From assembly GCA_031277235.1 (NCBI GenBank), contig JAITMT010000202.1:1-24909 (forward strand): a stretch of 24,909 nucleotides of DNA, given 5' to 3'. The DNA comes from Tannerella sp. (lineage in GTDB: Bacteria > Bacteroidota > Bacteroidia > Bacteroidales > Tannerellaceae). Under the pieces are notes generated by a model. It ran no database searches. It was not told the DNA's origin and saw nothing but the letters and a program-made list of their open reading frames with translations. This document shows positions 8,171 through 16,586 of this stretch, piece by piece (the stretch's first letter is position 1; each line of letters begins with the position of its first letter). The position numbers and the translations under genes were made by a program.

Positions 8171-8929
8171 TTATCCTATCCTTAACTCCTTGATTTTATA
8201 CAGGTATCTTAGCGCCATCATCAGACTGTTGGTACGGATTCCATATTTCCTGCAGGCGCGTACATCTTCCTTATTCAACAGAAGTCTTGATTTGATACCT
8301 CTTGTTGATTTGCCGCCCGTGCGCATCGTTACAAAATCCATCGGAATGTATTTGTATTTGATGTTATGTTTATAGAAAAACCTGATCATCAGGTCGAAAT
8401 CGGACGAAATTTTGTAATACAGCGAGTAGGTACCGTATTTTTCATAACAAATCCTGCGGACATAAAACGAAGGATGTGCCGGCATAAATCCTATCCGTAA
8501 AAAGCGTGGATGAAAGCGTTTTGAACTGTAATACCTGACACACTTATTCAGATTTTCCGGCTTTACAAAATGCACGTCTCCGAAAATGGCTTCCAACTCC
8601 TTGTCCTGAAACACGTCGGCAATCGTTTTCAACACATTATCATACGTATAGAAATCGTCGGAATTGAGACAGCCTACAATATCGCCTGTCGCCATCCCGA
8701 TACCTTTATTGATGGCATCATACAGTCCCTTGTCCGGCTCGCTGATCCACTTCATTCTACCCTTAAATTTCGGTTCGTATTCCTTGATAATATCAACCGT
8801 ATTGTCGGTAGAAGCTCCGTCAATCACAATATATTCAATATTGCAAAATTGCTGCTGCAATACCGAATCAAAGGTATTGCGTATCGTATCGGCGCTGTTA
8901 TAAGCAATTGTGATTACGGAAAATTTCAT
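8171..8929 (-). CDS. Family 2 glycosyltransferase (colanic-acid type)
   Basis: GT-A fold, nucleotide-sugar-dependent glycosyltransferase that adds one sugar to the lipid-linked repeat unit at the cytoplasmic face. The 252-residue product has the N-terminal nucleotide-binding strand SVITIAYNSADTI (residues 4-16), VIDGASTDNT (35-44), the sequence EPDKGLYDAINKGIG (64-78), and the metal-binding NSDD (89-92). Beyond residue 130 a Tyr/Phe/Arg-rich region suggests a membrane-associated acceptor domain. The wording resembles the WcaA/WcaE class, but donor sugar and linkage cannot be read from sequence. Its ATG shares an ATGA overlap with the stop of the preceding wcaF-like gene, so translation is probably coupled. 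It is the last gene of the minus-strand operon and ends 6 bases from cpsB. Confidence 0.9.
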   Translation of the reverse strand: MKFSVITIAYNSADTIRNTFDSVLQQQFCNIEYIVIDGASTDNTVDIIKEYEPKFKGRMKWISEPDKGLYDAINKGIGMATGDIVGCLNSDDFYTYDNVLKTIADVFQDKELEAIFGDVHFVKPENLNKCVRYYSSKRFHPRFLRIGFMPAHPSFYVRRICYEKYGTYSLYYKISSDFDLMIRFFYKHNIKYKYIPMDFVTMRTGGKSTRGIKSRLLLNKEDVRACRKYGIRTNSLMMALRYLYKIKELRIG

Positions 8930-9513
8930 ATCTCTATATTGTCATTTTGCAGGATGTATTCATCTGCAATTATTCTTTTCCTTATAGCAACAGCCGGGTT
9001 TCCCTGATAAATTGTATATGGTTCCAAATCTCTAGTTGCTATTGCTCCAACGGTTAGAATGGAATGAGATTTAAGAGTTACTCCCGGGCAAACAATAGCT
9101 TGGGCGCTGATCCATGCGCCATCCTCCATTTCAATCTTTCCAGTAATTAAGTCAAAGGTTTTCTTTTTATAATTATGATTTCCGCACAACAGCATAGCCC
9201 CCTGGGAAATACAACAATTATTTCCAATCACTACATTATCCAAATTATCAATCCATACATTTTCACCTATCCAGCAATTATTACCAATTGTTAAACGCCA
9301 TGGATATTTGATATTTACAGCAGGTTTGATACGTACTCCCTTTCCTACTTGTGCACCAAACATACGTAGCAGAAAGACTTTCAAACTGCTGAATGGAACT
9401 GCTGGAGAACGGAAAAAAATGACATTTATAACATACCAAAACAGGCAAATAATAACATTTTTACCCGGAGCATACCACGAATTATTATATTTTGATAAAT
9501 CAGATTGTGTCAT
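8926..9513 (-). CDS. wcaF: WcaF-type O-acetyltransferase (left-handed beta-helix)
   Basis: Acetyl-CoA-dependent transferase that would O-acetylate a sugar of the polymer. From the ATG at 9513 the protein is 195 residues and begins MTQSDLSKYNNSWYAPGKN, the usual WcaF-family start. A membrane-associated segment follows (about 18-35), then hexapeptide turns forming the left-handed beta helix (about 55-165, for example LTIGNNCWIGENVWID, VVIGNNCCISQ). The catalytic His113 is in CGNHNY, and the closing YTIYQGNPA is at about 166-174. The frame is open to an upstream ATG (9588), but that version would overlap the SGNH gene by 62 bases and add an atypical Lys/Phe-rich extension, so the internal start is preferred. 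It overlaps the following GT2 gene by 4 bases. Confidence 0.9.
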   Translation of the reverse strand: MTQSDLSKYNNSWYAPGKNVIICLFWYVINVIFFRSPAVPFSSLKVFLLRMFGAQVGKGVRIKPAVNIKYPWRLTIGNNCWIGENVWIDNLDNVVIGNNCCISQGAMLLCGNHNYKKKTFDLITGKIEMEDGAWISAQAIVCPGVTLKSHSILTVGAIATRDLEPYTIYQGNPAVAIRKRIIADEYILQNDNIEI

Positions 9514-9526
9514 TTCATTGCTTGTT

Positions 9527-10423
9527 TTATAGATGAATCTGTTCTTTAATGGAAACAAGCAATGCTTCTGCCAGCACTCGCTGTCCATGTCCGTTCAAAT
9601 GAATATCATCTCTGAAACAGGACGGATTTTCTATACCCAAGCCTTGAATGAGCGTGATATTTTGCTCCGTGCAGAATTTTATGATTGCCATTCCCTGTTC
9701 ATCGTATTGGTTGTTTTCTACTTCCTTTCTATCCGGATGCAGGTAAATGAAAAATGGTATGTTTTTTGATGTTGCATAATTATACAGGTTGATAAAACCG
9801 GAGTTAAAGGACGTACCTTTGACTATATGATCGCTTTCCGGTTGTTTTGCAAGTAATCTTGGCAGTAAATATCTGTTAATCAATTCGCTGATAGCCAATT
9901 TGGATTGTTTTGAAGGGAAACCCGGATCGATGTCTATAACAGATTGAAAATCCATATTGTCATGCGCATCGTGGCTGCTGACGACAAGAAATATCAATTT
10001 TGCATGAAAATCCCCATATTTTTCCAAATAGGCAAAACAATTATCAGGACCCCAGCTGCCCGCACTGATATTCAGGCATCTGAATCTTTCTTCCGTATAT
10101 TTATTCAATTCATTTTCAATGATATATGTTGCCAGAGAATCCTGTTCTGTCTGTACGCCTCCATTGAGAACCGAATCTCCAAAACCCAGAATAACAGACG
10201 TATCGTTTTCCGCAACAGACTCGCTTCTCATCGAAAATTCGTTATAGCGAATATGTTTACGGAACCTGAATCTGTTTTGATTGGGCTGGGCTATGTATTC
10301 AATCTGATTATCTTCTTGCATTAATACCGTATCGCAAAATCCATAATATTTGCGAAGAAAAATTTCCGCAGCCACGAATACTAACAGGACTATTAAACCA
10401 AAAATCAATAATTTTTTAATCAT
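9527..10423 (-). CDS. Membrane-anchored SGNH/GDSL hydrolase
   Basis: Serine esterase/acyltransferase-fold enzyme, held in the inner membrane by an N-terminal helix (residues 4-23 of a 298-residue product starting MIKKLLIFGL), with the catalytic domain outside. SGNH blocks: I, GFGDSVLNGG with Ser84; II, NISAGSWGPDN with Gly122; V, RDDIHLNGHG with Asp272 and His275. Block III normally holds GxND; here the region reads VVSSHDAHDN, so the oxyanion Asn is uncertain. Placed just before the acetyltransferase gene, it may remove or transfer acetyl groups on the polymer; that is inference from context. An in-frame ATG at 10450 adds nine polar residues and a longer overlap with the upstream gene. The ATG at 10423 gives a standard signal anchor and is chosen. 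A separate 13-base gap precedes wcaF. Confidence 0.82.
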   Translation of the reverse strand: MIKKLLIFGLIVLLVFVAAEIFLRKYYGFCDTVLMQEDNQIEYIAQPNQNRFRFRKHIRYNEFSMRSESVAENDTSVILGFGDSVLNGGVQTEQDSLATYIIENELNKYTEERFRCLNISAGSWGPDNCFAYLEKYGDFHAKLIFLVVSSHDAHDNMDFQSVIDIDPGFPSKQSKLAISELINRYLLPRLLAKQPESDHIVKGTSFNSGFINLYNYATSKNIPFFIYLHPDRKEVENNQYDEQGMAIIKFCTEQNITLIQGLGIENPSCFRDDIHLNGHGQRVLAEALLVSIKEQIHL

Positions 10424-11549
10424 ACACAAATTCCGGTTTTTCGCCGCCATTTAGAATCCATTCATATAATTGTCTCATTTTTAAGGATACAACATCAATG
10501 GCATATTTCTCCTCAACTAATTTTCTCCCGTTTTTTCCCATCGTACCAAGTTCTTCTTCCGGCATGGAGAATACCTCATTCATGATTGTCGCTATTGAAT
10601 CCACTTCGTTCTTTGCCCACCAGCCGCATTTGTAATGATTCAAGTCTTCCCAGGGCGTTCCGGTATTTGCCATTACCGGAATTTCAGCCATTAACGCTTC
10701 CGGTACAATCATTCCGAAATTTTCAGACTCACTGGGGACGAATAACGCAGATAGTGTAGATAACGCTTTTTGCTTTTCCTCACCCGAAAGAAACCCCGTA
10801 AATGTAACATTTTTCAATTGAAATCTCTCGGTTTCCCTCCTTAAAGATTGCCCGTAATCTTTTTCTCCATTACCGATTATCAATAATTCTGCATTTTTAC
10901 TGTTCGCTTTGGCAAAAGCTTCAATCAGCGATTCTATTTTTTTAATCGGATGCAAGCGTCCCAAAAAACCGATTTTTCGAAACGATATGTTTTGATTCTT
11001 TATCCCTGGTATTTTGTTTTCCATGATTACTCCATTGGGAATAACGGCTACCGGTTGTTTGTACCCCAAATCTCGCAAATATTCTGCTTCCTGCATACAG
11101 GTCGCGTGTAAACAGGTTGCCCTGTTTATATCTTTATTAAAAAAGAGGGACAATATCAATTTTTTCTTCCATGTAGAATATTTTAGAGCTTGCGGATACA
11201 TCATCCCGTGAGGTGAAAAAATGTAGGGTTTACGTTTTTTCAAGGCTGTTCTTGCCGTTATATGATTGCAGTATAACCAAAGTCCGTTTGTATGGTACAA
11301 ATCGTAGTCCGTATCATTTAACAGGAATTTTTTATAATTTTTTGAAATCCTGAAAGGCGTTTTATGGTCATCCTTGAGAGTTTTAATCCATTCTTCACCA
11401 TTGCTCGCCAATTGATGCCTGTCATCACTTAGCGATAGAATATCGGCGGAACAACCAGTTGCATTCAATCCTTTTACAAGGTTATATAAGCAAGTTGATA
11501 GACCTCCGTTTTCGACATACAGATTATCTATGGTTTGTAAAATTCGCAT
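10416..11549 (-). CDS. Family 4 glycosyltransferase (GT-B)
   Basis: Retaining GT-B glycosyltransferase acting on the lipid-linked repeat unit in the cytoplasm. The 377-residue product has an N-terminal acceptor domain with the glycine loop ENGGLSTCLYNLVKGL (13-28) and a linker ending VIPNGV. The C-terminal donor domain starts IGFLGRLHPIKKIESLIEA, with Arg198 and Lys203/204 positioned to bind the donor phosphate. The EX7E motif is Glu276-x7-Glu284 in SESENFGMIVPEA. Length is normal for the family. The donor and acceptor sugars cannot be deduced. The 3' end overlaps the SGNH gene by 8 bases and the 5' end overlaps the upstream GT4 gene by 22 bases, consistent with a single operon. Confidence 0.92.
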   Translation of the reverse strand: MRILQTIDNLYVENGGLSTCLYNLVKGLNATGCSADILSLSDDRHQLASNGEEWIKTLKDDHKTPFRISKNYKKFLLNDTDYDLYHTNGLWLYCNHITARTALKKRKPYIFSPHGMMYPQALKYSTWKKKLILSLFFNKDINRATCLHATCMQEAEYLRDLGYKQPVAVIPNGVIMENKIPGIKNQNISFRKIGFLGRLHPIKKIESLIEAFAKANSKNAELLIIGNGEKDYGQSLRRETERFQLKNVTFTGFLSGEEKQKALSTLSALFVPSESENFGMIVPEALMAEIPVMANTGTPWEDLNHYKCGWWAKNEVDSIATIMNEVFSMPEEELGTMGKNGRKLVEEKYAIDVVSLKMRQLYEWILNGGEKPEFVYD

Positions 11550-12547
11550 GATTCATAAATTTTCAAGTGTTCCCTGACAACATATTCCGGCTGATATTTG
11601 GCAATGTTCCCGATTCCTTTATCGAGCAGGATATTTCTGTAATTTTCATCCCGGATAATTTTCAGAAAACCGGAACGGATATCTTCAACAGAGTATGGAT
11701 TAACAACTTGCGCTCCATGACCTGCAATTTCCGTCATGGGTGATATATTTGAGGTCAAAATGACTCGACCCGTCGCCTGTCCTTCAATGATGGGCATACC
11801 GAAACCTTCGTATGTTGAAGCAAATGCAACAATATCGCAGTTCTTATATTCTTCGACAATTTCGTCGTCCGATAAGTTGGAAGCAACGGAATAGTCATAA
11901 CCGTTTTCAGCCATGGATTTGTTCAGTTTTTCATCAATTTTTCCGACGATTCTTATTTTGCATTTTATGCCTTTCAACGCTCTGACCATCCGAACCATAT
12001 TTTTGTTTTCCGTCATCCCCGTCATTAGTATAACAGGATTTTCATTGTTGAATTTTTTTGCCGAATATTTGAAATCCTTGCCAATAGCGTTGGGAATCAC
12101 AATAAATTTGTTTTTTGATATGGATGGAATTAATCGTTGCAGTTCATTTCGCGTATATTCTGAAACACAGACAATTCTATACGCCCTTTTCATCGGCAGA
12201 TAAAACCACAGGTATTTTTTCAGTGAAATCTTTATTCGGGGTTCCTTATTTTTGGCTACCGTATTTACCACCGGCGTTAAATCATGATAAGTGAGAACCG
12301 TTTTCCGGGCAGGTAAAGCAAGAGTGAGATAATAATTCCCGCCCGTAATATGATTGATTCCCGTTTTATTCCGGTGTTTCCACGCAAATCGAAGATTCTT
12401 ACACAGGGACAAAAACGAAGCCTCTCCACAAGGGGAAAAAAATTCTTTGACGTTTTCTGTTTTTTTGATTTCGTCAATATAAGTTTTCGATACTCTTTCT
12501 ATGCTGTATCCGGAATGAATCGCCCTATGGAAATAATGAATCGTCAT
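11528..12547 (-). CDS. Family 4 glycosyltransferase (GT-B), second copy
   Basis: GT-B glycosyltransferase of 339 residues, about 40 shorter than its downstream neighbour and clearly different in sequence, so probably adding another sugar. The N-terminal acceptor domain carries HSGYSIERVSKTYI (11-24) and VLTYHDLTPVV (84-94). The donor domain begins near VILMTGMTENKNM (172-184), whose TENKN replaces the usual R-x-K. The EX7E motif is Glu247-x7-Glu255 in STYEGFGMPIIEGQA. VCVSEYTRNEL (126-136) is the hinge motif seen in many mannosyl/rhamnosyl-type GT4 enzymes, but the donor is not predictable. Its ATG overlaps the wzy stop as ATGA, suggesting coupled translation. Confidence 0.91.
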   Translation of the reverse strand: MTIHYFHRAIHSGYSIERVSKTYIDEIKKTENVKEFFSPCGEASFLSLCKNLRFAWKHRNKTGINHITGGNYYLTLALPARKTVLTYHDLTPVVNTVAKNKEPRIKISLKKYLWFYLPMKRAYRIVCVSEYTRNELQRLIPSISKNKFIVIPNAIGKDFKYSAKKFNNENPVILMTGMTENKNMVRMVRALKGIKCKIRIVGKIDEKLNKSMAENGYDYSVASNLSDDEIVEEYKNCDIVAFASTYEGFGMPIIEGQATGRVILTSNISPMTEIAGHGAQVVNPYSVEDIRSGFLKIIRDENYRNILLDKGIGNIAKYQPEYVVREHLKIYESCEFYKP

Positions 12548-14004
12548 ATCTTATATTTGTAGTAACTGCGTCTCAGTTTTAGGATAAAATTAATAAATAA
12601 GATTATGATTATGTAATATGAATTCCATATCCACGATGCTATTCCCGCCGTTGTTGTTTCTTCGTATGCCGATAATGCGGAAAATAATAGAACTAACAGT
12701 AATAGGAGAGAGAAAGGATTCAATATGTTGTCGAGTGCAAAATTATAATATTTGGCAATGATGATTCCATTTAGAAGACACAGCACAAATACTCCCAATA
12801 CTCCCCCCAACATATACATGCTTGCAAAGAAACCAACGAAGGTATAAGACGATTCGTGCATCGTGTTTATATTTCCCGCTGCGGCTAATGCTGTTGCCAT
12901 CATTCCTACATCATTTAGCGGCTTGTCCGGATACAGTATTTTAGGTATGCTTATCAACAGGGATTTTTCAATAAAATCGTAGATATGTTTGCCATATTTA
13001 TCAATATTTTTGTAAAAAAAAGAATTTGTGGCGATAGCATCCACTCTGTTAACAAACTGGTCAGAAACCTCATTATCTTCATCATATTTTATGTCTCCGG
13101 CTAGAACGTCTTCAATAATCTCCATGTTGGAATAATCCTTTGTTGCACCTCCCAGAAAAGGGTCATAACCTGAGCGGTATCTTTTCTCGTTCATAAACGG
13201 ATAAACGAAGGAAAATAAAAAAAAAACGGTTACAACTGAAATGGCTATCAAGTTCATGGAGAATATGCTTTTATCCAACTGTTTGTTTCTCAAATAAAAG
13301 TAGATTGCGACAAAAAACAATGGGGAAATAATTCCGCCTTTGTAAAATCCTCCAAATATACCTGCCATGATTTCTGCAATGACAGTCAAAATGAATACGA
13401 TGGAATATAGAGGCTTTCTCTTATATACACAGGTGAAAGTGAGTAGCAATAGAGAAACTCGGCTAAGTTCTCCCAGTATTTGATTCAAGGTGTTCATGAA
13501 AGTAAAAACGGGGAATATCTTTAACAAATAAGAAAGGATATACAGGAAAATAGCTATGGAAAAAGTATCATATTTTTTTATATAAACATACAAATCTATA
13601 TTTGTATTGCGGTTTCCGGTAAAATATGTGAAAGACGCAAGAAATAACATATAGGATATATTCATCCATATTGAAGTCGGGAAAACGGCGTCCGTTACAT
13701 CATTCAAAAGATAAAAGATTCCTTCGTTGTTGATACCTCCTATTGAAATACTTAATCCTCCCATCCCGACTCTCATCAAGCATCCTATCAGATAGAATAA
13801 AACCAACGTCAGCCCTTTTGAATATTTGATTTCTATTTGCAGAAGTTTCAGATAAATCAGGATGCTCCAAAAAGAAAAGATCTGCATCAACCTGAAATTC
13901 GTTTGTAAATCAAGCCCGTTCACAAGAATCAAACCGACTGTACATACTGCGAGGTGAATGATGATATATCTGAATCTTGACGAAACAAGTTTATTATTAT
14001 CCAT
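12544..14004 (-). CDS. wzy: O-antigen/capsule repeat-unit polymerase, Wzy-like
   Basis: Polytopic inner-membrane protein of 486 residues with about 11-13 hydrophobic helices over its whole length, as in Wzy polymerases that join flipped repeat units on the periplasmic side. A large hydrophilic loop sits at about residues 270-345 (contains RYRSGYDPFLGGATK and GDIKYDEDNEVSDQF). Such a periplasmic loop with Arg residues is the usual active region. Wzy families are poorly conserved, so the call rests on topology plus context: flippase, four glycosyltransferases, Wzz and Wza in the same locus. The gene is notably AT-rich. The start ATG overlaps the preceding stop by one base (TAATG) and its own stop overlaps the next start by four. 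Confidence 0.82.
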   Translation of the reverse strand: MDNNKLVSSRFRYIIIHLAVCTVGLILVNGLDLQTNFRLMQIFSFWSILIYLKLLQIEIKYSKGLTLVLFYLIGCLMRVGMGGLSISIGGINNEGIFYLLNDVTDAVFPTSIWMNISYMLFLASFTYFTGNRNTNIDLYVYIKKYDTFSIAIFLYILSYLLKIFPVFTFMNTLNQILGELSRVSLLLLTFTCVYKRKPLYSIVFILTVIAEIMAGIFGGFYKGGIISPLFFVAIYFYLRNKQLDKSIFSMNLIAISVVTVFFLFSFVYPFMNEKRYRSGYDPFLGGATKDYSNMEIIEDVLAGDIKYDEDNEVSDQFVNRVDAIATNSFFYKNIDKYGKHIYDFIEKSLLISIPKILYPDKPLNDVGMMATALAAAGNINTMHESSYTFVGFFASMYMLGGVLGVFVLCLLNGIIIAKYYNFALDNILNPFSLLLLLVLLFSALSAYEETTTAGIASWIWNSYYIIIILFINFILKLRRSYYKYKI

Positions 14005-14897
14005 TATATTATAGCAAATAATAGTTTCAAATATTCACTTTTTTCTTTACACGTATATTCGTTGGAAAGGGTAGGAAATAGTCGCAACAATGCATACAGA
14101 GTCCTGAAAAATAGATAATTCGTATTATGATAATGTTTTTTCATATACAAAAACATAGCCTTGGTTGATAAAAGATTTTTTTTCATGGATTTACCTCCTT
14201 CTTTTGAGGAAGATTTGCTCTCCGAATGAACAATTTTTGGACCATTTATAAGTATTCGTTCTATTCCTTTTTCTACCATCCTTTTTTGCCAGTCGGTATC
14301 TTCACAATACATAAAATATCGCTCATCAAACATGCCGGATATTTCAATTACATATCGGGGGATAAACATATCAGCGCCAATAATATAATCTACAAGTTTT
14401 GGTTCTTCCGAGAATATTTCCGTATATTCTATACAATATTTTGACAAATAAGGAATTCTCTGTCCATACACTCTTAACGCATTATACAATTCTGTTTTTA
14501 TGGATGGAAATTTACCGTACGAATGAATGATTTTCTCCTGATTATCAAGTAGCCAAGTTCCAAATACCGCATTTTTTCCGTATGATTCCGCAAAATCATA
14601 CAACATTTTTATTGCATTGTTTAGCAAGAATGTATCTGAATTTAAACAGAAAATATATTTTCCCGATGCTTTTTTTATCCCTATGTTATTGGCATGTCCA
14701 AAACCTGAATTTTCTCTATTTTGTATCAGTTTGATTCTTTTGTCATTGCTGAAGAATTCAACACTGCCATCAGTAGAATTATTGTCTATCAGGATAACTT
14801 CAAAAGTAATATTATCAGTTTGTTCATAGATACTTTCTATACATTGAGATGTAATCTCTCTTGTATTATAGTTTACGATTATGATTGAAACGTCCAA
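14004..14897 (-). CDS. Family 2 glycosyltransferase (rhamnosyltransferase-like), TTG start
   Basis: GT-A glycosyltransferase of 297 residues. VSIIIVNYNTREI (3-15) forms the nucleotide-binding strand, ILIDNNSTDGS (35-45) follows, and LNSDT (85-89) is the metal-binding motif. A C-terminal GADMFIPR...CEDTDWQKRM block carries the ED motif typical of WbbL/rhamnosyltransferase-like GT2 enzymes. Donor specificity is only suggested. The core strand starts at residue 3 and no ATG or GTG lies before it. A TAA stands five codons upstream in frame, so the TTG at 14897 is the only reasonable start. A 162-base stretch with a degraded reading frame separates it from wzx. It ends one base into the wzy start. 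Confidence 0.9.
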   Translation of the reverse strand: MDVSIIIVNYNTREITSQCIESIYEQTDNITFEVILIDNNSTDGSVEFFSNDKRIKLIQNRENSGFGHANNIGIKKASGKYIFCLNSDTFLLNNAIKMLYDFAESYGKNAVFGTWLLDNQEKIIHSYGKFPSIKTELYNALRVYGQRIPYLSKYCIEYTEIFSEEPKLVDYIIGADMFIPRYVIEISGMFDERYFMYCEDTDWQKRMVEKGIERILINGPKIVHSESKSSSKEGGKSMKKNLLSTKAMFLYMKKHYHNTNYLFFRTLYALLRLFPTLSNEYTCKEKSEYLKLLFAII

Positions 14898-14909
14898 TTT
14901 ATTGTCTTT

Positions 14910-15059
14910 TTAGAATAAAACAGGCTTGACCGCCATCTTGAATTGCATTCTATCTGCAAGCAACCGCACATAGAGGGTATTGACAGTATAAAAATTCTTC
15001 ACGAAACCTAAACAATATTTCTTTAACTTTATTTGTTTTTGATCAGTGTATTGCAAACC
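14910..15059 (-). pseudogene. Possible gene remnant: 49 sense codons between wzx and the GT2 gene
   Basis: Directly after the wzx TAG, in the same frame, 49 sense codons run to a TAA at 14910-14912. The GT2 gene then begins five codons later, again in the same frame. The peptide (containing KYCLGFVKNFYTVNTLYVR and ending MAVKPVLF) has a normal amino-acid mix and looks like the C-terminus of a real protein, yet there is no ATG; only a TTG at 15056. I do not recognise it. The most likely reading is the tail of a deleted operon gene. Alternatives are a decayed extension of wzx or chance: an open stretch of this length is not rare in AT-rich DNA. Confidence 0.3.
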
Positions 15060-16424
15060 CTACAATTCATTTTTTGAAGGTTTTAGATCTTTAATGACTT
15101 CCCAGGGCCATTTCCAAGATTGATAGGAGACGTCTACCAATAGAGGAACAATGACTAACGCCGTTAATCCCAATGTTGTATAATGAAGTAACAAAAATAC
15201 ACCTCCAAAAGTGCATAAACCCGAAATAATTGATGCTTTGAAAAATGGCACTTCATTTTTAGTTAAGAGAAAATTCCCTGCCGCACTGTGATATGTTTCC
15301 AATAATGAAATTAATAATATCAACAAAATATAACTTTCCGGTAAAAGTTTTGTGGTGCTATGTAAGGAATTCAGGATGGAATTTCCCGAAAAGACTACTA
15401 AAAATCCTAAAAACATGTAAGTAATGACAAGAATTATACTGCTTTTTATATAAATTCTTTTTATGGGAATTATATCGTTATATACTCTGTGTTGTGAAAC
15501 TTTGGGTAAATAGGTATTAACGGATATAAATCCTATTCCGGATATGATTCCGACTATTTGAGTTGTGATGCCATAAGAAGCAATGTTGTCAAGCGATAGA
15601 TAAAGCGCTCCTATCATCAGGGAAGATTTTGTAAGGAAAAAACTTCCTAAAGAGGTTAATCCCAGTTTTACCGCATTCGGCAAAATCGGTTTGATATATT
15701 GACGAATGGGCTGTACCGATACTGTTTGCAGTTTTGCTTTGAAATCCGCAGTATATATTGTTTTGTGTGATAATATTCGACGGATTATTATGGAAAACGC
15801 CTGTGCGCTGACTATGGCAATCAGATTGAAATGCAATAAAATAAGACTTGCGGCTATTGTCAAATATATTGCCTGTCCGGTGATTTCTATTTGTTTTGAA
15901 ACTTTAATCAATCCCATCCCTTGCAGCAGGGAATCGTAATACATCGTATAGAAAGAATAGGAATTGACGATGATCAAAATAATCCACGCAATATATACTT
16001 CATTGACATCTCCTGAATAGGTTTTCAAGACATTGTGTATATACATTGTACCGGCTATGACCAAAACACTGAAAAGTACGAGTGCCATACGGGCATAGAA
16101 CCATCGCATGGTGTCAATCAGCCCTTTCAGAAGACCATAATCTATTTCGGCATCTTTATTGTCAATGGTCTGAAAGCCGATAGTTTTCAGTTCCTTGACA
16201 CCGCTGATAACGTATGATATATTTCGTGCAAATGAAGGATTGAAGCCGAAATCAAACAAAGAGGACAGGGCTATTATTGCAATAAATATATTCCATACAG
16301 CGACTGTTTCCTGCGGGAAAACACGCAGAATGAAAGGCAACAATATGACGCCTACCCCGATTTTCAGGAAAGTTGCGACATAATTCCACACCACATCTTT
16401 TCGCCCGATTTTGATTTCAGACAT
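15060..16424 (-). CDS. wzx: Polysaccharide repeat-unit flippase, Wzx-like
   Basis: MOP/PST-superfamily inner-membrane transporter that turns the lipid-linked repeat unit to the periplasmic side. The 454-residue product has about 12-14 hydrophobic helices. It opens MSEIKIGRKDVVWNYVATF, the usual Bacteroidales Wzx start with a basic amphipathic segment before helix 1. FDFGFNPSFARNISYV (about 58-73) is the typical second-helix/loop motif, and the C-terminus YQSWKWPWEVIKDL is also characteristic. First gene of the minus-strand operon. It is preceded by a leader of about 155 bases that contains a short ORF with its own ribosome binding site, and its own ATG lacks a good Shine-Dalgarno sequence. 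Confidence 0.92.
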   Translation of the reverse strand: MSEIKIGRKDVVWNYVATFLKIGVGVILLPFILRVFPQETVAVWNIFIAIIALSSLFDFGFNPSFARNISYVISGVKELKTIGFQTIDNKDAEIDYGLLKGLIDTMRWFYARMALVLFSVLVIAGTMYIHNVLKTYSGDVNEVYIAWIILIIVNSYSFYTMYYDSLLQGMGLIKVSKQIEITGQAIYLTIAASLILLHFNLIAIVSAQAFSIIIRRILSHKTIYTADFKAKLQTVSVQPIRQYIKPILPNAVKLGLTSLGSFFLTKSSLMIGALYLSLDNIASYGITTQIVGIISGIGFISVNTYLPKVSQHRVYNDIIPIKRIYIKSSIILVITYMFLGFLVVFSGNSILNSLHSTTKLLPESYILLILLISLLETYHSAAGNFLLTKNEVPFFKASIISGLCTFGGVFLLLHYTTLGLTALVIVPLLVDVSYQSWKWPWEVIKDLKPSKNEL

Positions 16425-16496
16425 TCGTTCGTTTTTTTCTTAATTCCAAAGTCGCTGATTTCTACATAAAACGGGATGTTCGCACGGAAACATTTG

Positions 16497-16562
16497 CTAA
16501 AAGCACAGCCCCGTCACTCCCATTTTTTTGATATAAAAAGAGCAACCTGTTAAATGTTCCAT
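16497..16562 (-). CDS. Candidate leader ORF (21 codons) in the capsule operon 5' leader
   Basis: Starts ATG at 16562 and stops TAG at 16497-16499, giving MEHLTGCSFYIKKMGVTGLCF. AGGAAA (16569-16574, read on the minus strand) precedes it at 6 bases, a better Shine-Dalgarno match than most genes in the window have. The predicted transcription start lies about 18 bases further upstream. The stop is 72 bases before the wzx ATG. The peptide has no run of a single amino acid that would mark classical attenuation. It could be a regulatory leader peptide, a small membrane-interacting protein, or chance. Confidence 0.3.
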   Translation of the reverse strand: MEHLTGCSFYIKKMGVTGLCF

Positions 16563-16586
16563 TATTCGTTTCCTGATTTTACGCTG

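Noticed and set aside
15060..15062. Readthrough of the wzx TAG to make a longer flippase
   Set aside because: The flippase already ends with the usual YQSWKWPWEVIKDL segment and a short tail; the following 49 residues are not a typical flippase extension.
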